Of a DNA stretch of 64,000 nt, positions 55,490-64,000 are shown one piece after another. The stretch is from Neoechinorhynchus agilis (lineage: Eukaryota; Acanthocephala), in NCBI GenBank assembly GCA_051530055.1, contig CM121341.1:1364001-1428000 (forward strand). The letters run 5' to 3'. The position numbers and the translations under genes were made by a program. Each line of letters begins with the position of its first letter. The first letter of the stretch is position 1. The notes under the pieces were generated by a model. It worked only from the letters and a program-made list of their open reading frames with translations. It did no database searches and was not told where the DNA came from.

Positions 55490-58400
55490 CAATCGTCTTA
55501 GGTCCTCCATCACACTATCCATCTTTTTTCGGCCTTCCCCGTTTCCTCTTCCCCTTGGTCTCAGTATGTCCGGCGCTCTTTATCCAATCGTCTTCCGCTC
55601 GTTGCTCGACATGATGGAACCATCGCATTCTTCTTTTGGATATCACTTCCTGCACCGGCTCGACGTGGAACATTTTTCTAATCTCGGCCTTGGGGTATTT
55701 TATCTCTGCGTGTTACTCCAGCTGACCATCTCAGCGTCCTCATTTCATTTACGGTCAATCTTTGTATATTCTCCTTTTTTGTAGCCCAAGTCTCCGCTGC
55801 GTATACCATTGCAAGTCTTCCCACGACTTTGTACACGCTCCGTTTGAGCTTGTTCAGGAGACGTTTATCGCACAGGATGCCCGTTACTCTTTTCCAGTTA
55901 TTCCACCCGCATTGAAATCTTTGTCCGATCTCTGGCGCATGTTCACAGGACATGCTTAGCAGGCTGCCCAGATATTTGAAGTTGTTCCTCTTTTCGACGT
56001 TAACTTCCTGCATGCCTACTTCGCCTGGTCCCATATCGTTTTGCTCCTGCTAATTTTCAGGCCATTGCTTTCTAAGAGCTGTCGCCGACTCTTCAATATT
56101 TTCTCGAGTGTCACCGAGTCCCTCGCCGTGAGCAGCAGATCATCTGCTAATAATGTCGTCCAGGGCGCGTTCATCTTCATCTCCTCATTTCCTAGGACAT
56201 CGATGACTGTCGCGAACAAGAATGGGCTTAGAACTGAGCCTTGATATAGACCAATGGACACCTGGAAATAATCTATCCTTCCTATTTGACATTGTACGTT
56301 GGTGTAACACTTTTTATACATCGTTTTGATCGTGGTCACATAATGCTCTCGACAGTTTCTTTTCCTCAAACAGGCCCAAATCAGGTCTCGGGACACGGTG
56401 TTATATGCTTTCTCCAGGTCGATGAAGACGCTATGCAACGGACAATGCTTCTCATTAAATTTTTCATAGCACGAAGATAACGTCAATTGTGCTTCTACCT
56501 GGCATAAAGCCGCGCTGGTCTTCGCTGATTTGGTACTCCTCCCAAATCCTATTGTCAACCATTCGCTCCCCCAATTTCATTGTGTGGGACAGCAGCTTCA
56601 TGCCACGGTAATTGGTACACTGCAGAATATTTCCTTTACCCTTAAAAATCAGCACAAGTATGCTTCATTGCCATGCTGACGGAATGAATCTTTTGCTCTG
56701 CATCTATCTTTCGAAAGAGTCTAGTAAGCAGTTTGAGTCCGAAGGCGTCCAAACATTTCCATAAGTCAATCGGGATGTTTTCTGGACCGGCACTCTTACC
56801 AATCTTCATCCTTCTGATCTGCGATGCGGCAATCATTTATTCTCGGTGTTCAGGAGAGATCCGAAGTACTCCTTCCATCTGCTCAAAATATCGTTGTTTT
56901 GATCGAGCATCCTATCCTCGCTGCCGTTGATCATTTTGTGTCGTACGATGTCCCTTGACCTTTTGTCCCGGATTTTGGTCAACTTGAAGAAAATATCCCT
57001 CCCATTATCTCTCCAGCTGGTCATATAGCTCTTGATCGGCTTCCCTCTTTGCTTTGAAGCATTCTCGGACAGCCTTCCTTTTTTGCGTTTTTGTATGCGT
57101 CTTTATTATGGGTTGAAGAATCGAAATCTAATATTTTCCTCGCTGCTCTTTTGACTGATTACGTCCTTGACCGTTTGACTCCACCACCACGCCTCGTTGT
57201 TCGGAAGTGGAGGTTTCCCCGACGTCATTCCCAAGATGATTTTGGCTTCCCGAAGGATAACTTCAGCCGTCTCATCCCACCAGGTTTCTACTTAGACTAC
57301 GTCCTCGCTTAGTTTCTGGGGGAGCACAATCACAATCTTTTCTTTGAGGGCAGGATCTTTTAGCTTCCACGACTTGATGTTTGCCTTTTACCCTAATCCT
57401 AAGGTCGGCCACGAGTAATCTATGTTGCATCGCACACTCCTCTCCTAGTATTATCTTGACATTCCAGACTTCGCCCCACTTCGCTATCGGGTACAAAATA
57501 AAATTGATTTGATCTTCCACCGTTTGAGTATGTGTAAAGGTGCCGTGGGTCTTTTTTGAAGTATGTATTCTAAATACGCAACTCCAACGCCGTTGTATAA
57601 TCCAACAGTCTTACACCCTCGGCGTTCCTTGATCCTACACTGTGTCCTCCATGAATTCGCTCGTAGCCATCTCTCGGTCCCACGTGTCCGTGATAGATCC
57701 AGCCAAAATTCATCTTTCTCCTCCTCGCTGCAATCGACCTGCGGGGTGTATGCAGCCACTACTGTCGTGATTTCACCACTCCCGTTTCTCCTCACCACCA
57801 TAACTCGATCACTTGTTCTTTTCACTTCCATTACATCGTCGACTATGTCTTTAGCGATTACAATACTGACCCCATTTCTACCACTTGTTCCGCCACTATA
57901 AATTAGTTTATAACCTTCTCCAACTTCTTTAGCCTTGCGTATTTTCCATCGTAGTTCTTCTATCCCGAGTATCTGAAATTTTCTTCTGCTCATCAAATCG
58001 ACCACTTCTCGACTTCTCCCTGTCATAAAACCAATTCTTATTTTTATGACTACTCGTTTCTTTAGCCAGGCCCGTCGCTTACCCGATAACCCTAATTCAT
58101 TTTTCGCATCCTCCGGGCGCCGAGTCTGCGCGTCGCATAAGGGGTATGCCCTTGTCAGATCGTTCGAAATTAAAGAACTTGACATTGGCATAGATAGTTT
58201 TGGCACAGGGTTTTAAGGCCGGATGCCCTTCCTGACGTCAACCCTCCCCATTTGTCCGGGCTTGGGACCGGCACCGAGTTTCCCCGATGGCTTGGTTGCG
58301 AATGTGTTATAATCAATAATGTTTTGTTCAAAAAACGCAAAGTGCTCTGAAAAAGCTGAAAAATGTTCCATGAACTAATAAGAAAATAAAAGAATGTTGA

Positions 58401-58880
58401 GAGGCCTTACATACATCTCGGCAACCGACACCACGGAAGGTAACAATTCGAGCTTCAGTTTAAAATTGGCTATCAGTTACCTGATGAAAATGAATTAAAA
58501 GCGCTACACAATGCAGGGAATACGAGCGGACATATTCTCAACCCGAGCTTAAAAAAAACTTTCGTAAAAAAAACAAAAAATGTGGAAATAAAACTCTAAG
58601 TTACTTCATCGTAGCCTCTGGGCAAAAAATGACATTATTTTGGTGAGGTATTTACCTAAAAAGTTTCGTTTTCTCATAAAAGAGCGAGCGCACAACGCGA
58701 ATAATTTAGAAGAATTTCACACGAACTCGAATATTTAAAAACTTACAAGCAGTAAGTATTGGCGAGCAGCCAAAGCCCAATGACGACCAAAGATGCGATT
58801 GCATCTCAGAGGGCACATTGAAGAAATGAAAGATAATTAAACTCTCGAATCGTTGTGATTGACATAAAATGCGGTGGTTA
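55490..58880 (-). mobile_element. RTE-like LINE, most complete copy with 5' region
   Basis: Minus strand, in order: 5' region shared with 5100-5930 (58880-58310), GTCAGGAAGGGCATCCGGC motif (about 58245-58215), APE endonuclease frames (58206-57484; ILGIEELRW, SGGTSGRNGVSIV), linker and RT (56836-56016: SAGPENIPIDLWK, YRGMKLLSHTMKLGERMV, GFMPGRSTIDVIF, FIDLEKAYNTVSRDL, LYQGSVLSPFLF, LADDLLLTARD where Phe/Tyr-Ala-Asp-Asp is usual), and post-RT (56034-55678: FKYLGSLLSM, ILCDKRLLNKLK, WSAGVTRRD), ending near 55500 with GRPKK-like sequence. The catalytic Asp pair is kept but frames shift several times. It keeps the ~0.5 kb missing from the 5.1-kb copy. Confidence 0.87.
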
Positions 58881-58944
58881 CTGAAATCAAAAATTTGGAA
58901 GCTTCTTAAGGTCGCAAAGGTTAAAATGCATTTGCCAAGTAATT

Positions 58945-59103
58945 TGAAAAGGATCTCTCGAAGAAATTGAGAGGCAACCGGAGACTCAAGAGCAGGCGTA
59001 TTCCTTCGACAAAATATCACGCTGGCAGTACAACGAGGCAATGCTGCCAGCGTGATGGCGACGGTCGAGGAAGGACAAAAGCTGGAATTTGGCGGGAGGT
59101 GGT
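58945..59103 (+). mobile_element. R2/NeSL-like LINE, last ~50 codons
   Basis: Same sequence as the end of the copy at 25.3-25.8 kb (RQN/ITLAVQRGNAASV, GQKLEFGGRW-stop at 59101-59103). 5' truncated, probably by incomplete reverse transcription. Confidence 0.78.
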
Positions 59104-60120
59104 GAGTGTGTTTCAAACAGATTGTTAACCTTTACTAAAATGTTATTAATGAAATTAACGACATTAAAAAAATATACAAAACAATTATGAGAGTTTCATG
59201 TTGTGTTGCAGTCTCAGGCTTAGTTTCTTTTTCGAGAAACCACTTTCTTTAAAAACGATACGAATTTGCACCCTCTTTGGAATCGCGCTCGGAAAGCTCC
59301 CTTTCCCATTTTTTTAAAAGCGCTCACCCATCGGAATTGATGCTTTTTTGCTCGCTTTAAAGTGTACGGTTCGTGTTTATATATTAAAAGAAACAAAATT
59401 GTGCTTGGTTATTGTTTTTGAAAACGCAGGGATCTAAGTCAATTTCTCTTAAACGTGAAATGAACGAAGTCCGGGAAAAAGGCTCGCTTATAAGAACTTA
59501 AAACAATGTCACACTTAAAAATACGAAGATGAAACTTCTGGATTCAAGGTTCGATTTGCTGTTAGAACGAACCTATTGAATTTCATCTTGAAAGAATATA
59601 AACACGCTTTATTTATGTAAGAAATGCACGATCCACACACTTGCCAGCATCTATCTTTGTTGAAGGTGTCTGGATGACGGATGTTGAAGGCAAGGGAGGT
59701 GGGACTTGTTTTTGAATGGGTGTTAGTGTGCGATCGGAGGCTTTGTACAGGAGATGACCGACTAGGAGTCTTTCCTTGTTCTCTGGTTATTAAGGAAAGA
59801 TTGGGCTTGGGAGAAGAAATTGGGCTTGGGGCAGAAATAAAAGCACTGTGAAATTAGAAAATTGCTTTAGGAGAACAGGTACAAAAAATAAACGATGAAT
59901 GCAACTATCGATGGAAATTGTTCATCAACTCCGTAGCGAAATTTATCGCTGGCGTGTGAAATTATTAGTCGTTTTAAACACCAAAATTGCAATTGCATTT
60001 ACGATCGATCACTGGTCCGCTAAAGTAATTCCAACCAATAGTAATCTGAAGGAGAATGTTCCGAAGGACGTATAGAATATCGTTGCCGCCCTGAGTTTGC
60101 TGTGTTAAAGATGTTCAGAG
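59104..60120. other. Intergenic, nothing recognised
   Basis: AT-rich without a coding frame longer than background and without a shared repeat that I noticed. The stretch 59640-59780 is richer in G on the plus strand, but no motif is evident. Confidence 0.5.
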
Positions 60121-60124
60121 CCCA

Positions 60125-61290
60125 TCTCACGAGACCGTTCTTTATTAAAAACTGACTCTAGATCCCAAAGTTTTTGCACGGACTGAGAACTGCACCCGTC
60201 TTCGCGTGCAAGGATGATCTATCGAGTCTGGGTGATTTTCTTCGGAATAAGCTCAGCCAAATCGTCAATATCGATTTCGACCATTCCTCGTGGAAACAAG
60301 TGAGTTACCCTCCAACTACGGAGGTTCAGGACTCAGACTCAAGAAGGAAGTCGCATTGCCGGCCTTTCTTCGATTTCGACTAGTCGAGAGGACTCCCTTA
60401 AGATCGATCCGGAGTCCAACGGAGAGCATTTTAATAATGCTCTCTCCTTATGGGCCACAAAAGTAGGACAAGCCATAATACCCCAGAAGTCCAAAAAGCA
60501 GTAATCGCGGGACTTACCGATGGTGCAGAAGGTTCACAAATCACTTCTATACCAACTGGACGAGAGGTCACGTTCGCGTCACATGGCTTGCTCGACGGAG
60601 TCCGGAGCCTGGCTAGAAGCTATCCCGGCCGAAAAGTTGGGTACTCTTTTGGACAACGAAACATTCCGGATAGCTTTCTCTTTGAGATTGGGTGCTCCCA
60701 TCTGCTTCCTACACAAATGTCGCTGCAGCTCGCAAGTAGACGCCAAAGGATTACATGCCCTATCATGCATTCGGTCAGCCGGACGGTCGCCTAGTCTTGC
60801 CGAAATCAACGCGATCCTGAGTAGAGCCCTGAACTCCATCAACATTCCAAACACCTTGGAGCCGAGCAATTTGTGCAGGTCTGACGGTAAGCGCCCAAAT
60901 GGTGTATCAGTCTTCCCTTGGAGCCGAGGGAAGTGCCTCTTATGGGATGCAACCTGCACCGACACCATGGCCAAGTCCCTTCACTGATTTAGCCAGTAAA
61001 TGCCCCGGCGCTGTAGCGACCGTAGCGGAGCGTCGGAAAGCGGCAAAATACGCTGAGCTGAAGGAGAGCTTCCACTTTGTGCCTCGCGGGATCGAAACGT
61101 TCATGGCCTTCGGAGAATCCGCACTTGAGCTGGTTTCAGCTATAGCAAGGAGGTCGGAGGCGATGAAAAGCGACCAGCGTGCTACAGCATTCCTTAAACA
61201 TCTCCCTAGCAGAACAATGAGGGAATGTTGTCACCGTGAGGAAAACCGCGGCTTCACAGAACATTATCTCCCAAAAACTTGTAAATTTTA
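60125..61290 (+). mobile_element. R2/NeSL-like LINE, post-RT to C-terminus
   Basis: Plus-strand frames: LLRTAPVFACKDDL-like start (60174), ACSTESGAWLEAIPAEKLG, zinc ribbon CRCSSQVDAKGLHALSC, DGKRPNGVSVFPWSRGKCLLW (endonuclease, with RPN in place of RPD) and RKAAKYAELKESFHFVPRGIE. The first catalytic Asp of the endonuclease is replaced, so even this domain is likely dead. Divergent from the 25 and 47 kb copies, hence an older subfamily. Confidence 0.8.
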
Positions 61291-61639
61291 ATAAATTTAA
61301 CTCACAGGAAAAAAATAAAGACCTAAACAATAATTCTAATCATATAATCCAGTATCTTACATATCGACATTTTAAAATTTGATTGTTATTACATTCCAAT
61401 TTGACTCCTTTATATTCGCAACATCCGGGTCGGCGAACTCTTTTAATAATCATGACTCATTTAATAAATTGGGATAAACTCTGCTATCGCTTTAGCGCAT
61501 TCCCTAAACCCTGTTTTAATGCGAGATGGAATTTAAATAATATTATAAAAACTAAATTTAAATGACAAAATAATGCTGTGGAAAAATAACTTGCTAATAA
61601 ATCGCAAAAGTAATTCCGGTTTCCTAATTTCAGCAGGGT

Positions 61640-64000
61640 AGTATGCCCAATCGATATTATTGGAGAATAAATGCACTGTTTGAACATCTAGAGCTACGTC
61701 CAATACAACCCAGAGAAGAGCTACACAGACGTTATCTGGCTCCGTGGCTCAAATCCTTTAAGGATGATATCCATCGTATTTCATCTATCAGCTATTTCGG
61801 AGGAATATTGAAAATCAGGTTTATAGCAGCGGATTTTATGAAGGTTTTTCTGGCCTTCATCAAGGAAAACTGCAACCTTGCAGGTGTAACAATTTCGAAC
61901 ACAAGTTATGAATCAAGCTTTATCGTTTGTGGGCTCTCTCCAGATATTGATGACGCAGATAAGATAGCGTTCGGGGAAAAATTCGGAGTCAAATTGCTCT
62001 TTTTCCTCAAGTCATCAAGAACGGAAAAGTTTATTCCCAAAACTATTGTAAAAGCTGCGGTGGAACGGAGGAACGTACTTTGCACTGAGCGATCCTTCTT
62101 CCAATCCATGGAGGTTAAATTTACTTCAGACGAGATTTCGCATTACGACGACTATTACTATCCTCGGTGCAGTGGGTGTCAATGTTGTGGACATTGGGAG
62201 AAGAGGTGCCCGCCCAAGGTCACGCGATGCGCTTTTTGTGGCCAAGACGACCACAGTACCAAATGTGACAAAAAGAAAAGGCACTGCTCAAACTGCGATC
62301 GAGATGGACATTGTGCGTTCTCGAAGAATTGTGAAGCATTTAAGGAATATGTTGGGTGGGCGAGACTGCTTGGATTCAACGGAAATAATTCATCCGACAC
62401 TCGAGTTGCCCAGAATAGTTGAAATGCGACAAAGGACAAACCCATAAGAGGATCTGCAACAACCATTACAACCATAAAAACATACCCAAGGCAACAACTG
62501 GGTACATCCAAAGATGTTAATAATCTACGAACGACTTATGATGACACCTTGGAAAAGAAGTTGGCTGATTTCTCCGCTAAAATCCTCGACATGGTCGATC
62601 TACGAATCACCGCGGCCATTCAGGGTCTTGAGAGGAGACTGTCTGCCCAGTTAAACGGTCTCATCGAAACTCTCTCGACAAAATTCAAAGATATTCAGAT
62701 CGCGACCGGGGTAGCTCCAGCACCCTGCAAACGCAGTCGAGCACTGGTTTCAAGTAGCAACGGTGTAGACGATGTGGATATGTACGAGGCCGAGGAGTTC
62801 GTGAGCAACATCATAAGCGAACAAACCCAGGTTTGTGCTGACGGGGTCCAAAATCTCATCAAGGGTAGGTCTCAATGGAATTGAGAATTGCGCAGTGGAA
62901 CGCAGGCGGGCTTCTAGGTATTCCTGACCTTTTGTCTGAAGCACGGAGAAGTGATATTACTTTTATCCAAGGAACTAAGTCGCTGTACTCTCGTAATAAC
63001 CTCCCGAATAGTTTTAATATTTTATCTAGTGAATACTCTTTATTTTGTACAAAATCCCTTTTAAACCACTCTCAAGGCTTATTATCCATTTTTAAACCTT
63101 GCCTCCAACCAACCCTAATTTCCGAGTTTACTTCCCCAGATTTGTCTTACGCTTTATTTTCAATACGTTTCTTGGGGAGGAAATTGCTCTTAGGTAATTT
63201 CTATGTTAAACCTAGGAAAATACACCTCACTCATAATAAAGATCTTATAAAAAATGTTTTAGCATCCGGAATTGACTTTTGCTTCGTAGATTTCAACGAC
63301 CCTTCTCACAAATGGATAAAGGCCATTTTACGTTCGGATGATACCCATGACCATATTGTCCCTGCGGATCCCACGTTTACGGACGGCAGGTCTCATTCTT
63401 TTCTAGATTTGTGTCTTGCTCGAAGTAACTCATTCGTTAAACCCAAACTGGTTTCTCAATCATCAATTTTCCGTATTGCTGGACATGATATCTTAGTGTG
63501 GGAATTGGGACGAAATATTCTGTTGAGCCGTAGATTTAAATTTTTAACGCTGCCATAAATTTTGCTTTCACTTTTGGCGCTTTTGAACGGCTCAAGGACT
63601 TAAATGAATTTGTGGTCACTGCTAGTGACTCGATTTTAACAACGGTCTCGAGAAGTATCGGGTCGGAAATGCAGAAACCAAGATTATTCTCCCTGTATGG
63701 CAGACAACTTTTTTTGCTAACACAATCGATGATCGGGAGTCGATTAAGTTTTGGTCCTCTTTATACTGGCCCTGTAGAACTCGATTTCAAATAGCTTGCG
63801 ACAATAAGCGAATTAGCTATTTTATGCCTTATTCCTCTCCTTGGTAGCATGTCGTTGCACCAAAAAGATTTTGTCCGTGGAAAAGGGCCGCAGCGAGTTG
63901 GATTAAAACCTCGGGGTGGGACAATGTTATTTGCGCACTTTGTATTGAACATTGTAATGGAGCAAGTAATGTCCCAGTCTTCAATAATTCTATTCAAATT
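61640..64000 (+). mobile_element. Two-ORF LINE (zinc-knuckle ORF1, APE ORF2), copy 2, cut by window end
   Basis: Nearly identical to 30865-33170 from about 61700 on. ORF1 zinc knuckles at about 62165-62340, in-frame UGA at 62420-62422, coiled-coil-like part 62549-62884, ORF2 start at 62875 with a 10-nt overlap, APE frame to 63558 (slightly longer than in copy 1, where a small change shifts the frame earlier). Upstream of 61700 the sequence differs from copy 1, with an ATG at 61643 fused in frame. The internal tandem duplication of copy 1 is not reached here. Confidence 0.85.

Noticed and set aside
2956-58880. One large inverted segmental duplication linking 2.9-6.9 kb with 54.6-58.9 kb
   Set aside because: The two shared blocks are each inverted but keep the same order, and the sequence between them is unrelated, so separate transposon copies explain it better.

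Overview
The window comes from a repeat-rich animal genome. The host genes are metazoan-type with short GT-AG introns (about 42-155 bp), and roughly half the sequence is non-LTR retrotransposon wreckage. The short introns, the TTTCAG/TTTAG-type acceptors and the AT-rich composition would suit a compact-gene invertebrate such as a nematode, but I cannot assign a species from sequence alone.

Host genes recognised, left to right: the C-terminal half of an importin-4/Kap123-type importin (1-1749, +, cut by the window edge); a POLR2K/RPB12 homologue with an unusual N-terminal extension (12299-12634, -); a complete single-exon SPT5 elongation factor with an atypical C-terminal repeat region (14905-18435, +); two tiny cysteine-rich proteins (25942-26142, - and 28102-28254, +); a penta-EF-hand protein of the ALG-2/sorcin group (28844-29655, +); the checkpoint kinase BUB1 (37778-45430, -), whose second intron holds about 21 copies of a roughly 166-bp satellite; an orphan mucin-like single-pass membrane protein with a signal peptide (52868-53504, -); tRNA-Thr(CGT) (35859-35931, -) and tRNA-Pro(AGG) (51042-51113, +).

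The remainder is mostly transposable elements. (i) An R2/NeSL-like LINE family with a zinc ribbon and an RPD...D restriction-like endonuclease motif is present as about a dozen fragments in both orientations. (ii) RTE-like LINEs lie at 3.5-4.4 kb, 5.1-8.2 kb and 55.5-58.9 kb. (iii) A two-ORF LINE with a zinc-knuckle ORF1 and an APE-RT ORF2 is present as two almost identical copies (30.7-35.3 kb and 61.6-64 kb). (iv) A Jockey/CR1-like LINE occurs at 10.7-12.1 kb and 21.6-23.2 kb. (v) A Penelope-like GIY-YIG fragment lies at 23.2 kb. Several short inverted-repeat elements carry CTGATGA...GAAA motifs resembling the hammerhead ribozymes known from Penelope-like elements; the clearest is a perfect 127-nt inverted repeat at 54286-54578.

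The host genes do not form one pathway. RPB12 and SPT5 are divergently arranged RNA polymerase II genes about 2.3 kb apart, importin-4 is a nuclear import receptor, and BUB1 is a kinetochore kinase. The best leads for novelty are the SPT5 and RPB12 extensions, the orphan membrane protein, the cysteine-rich microproteins, the foldback elements and the satellite inside BUB1. I found no evidence of a bacterial-style multi-gene system.
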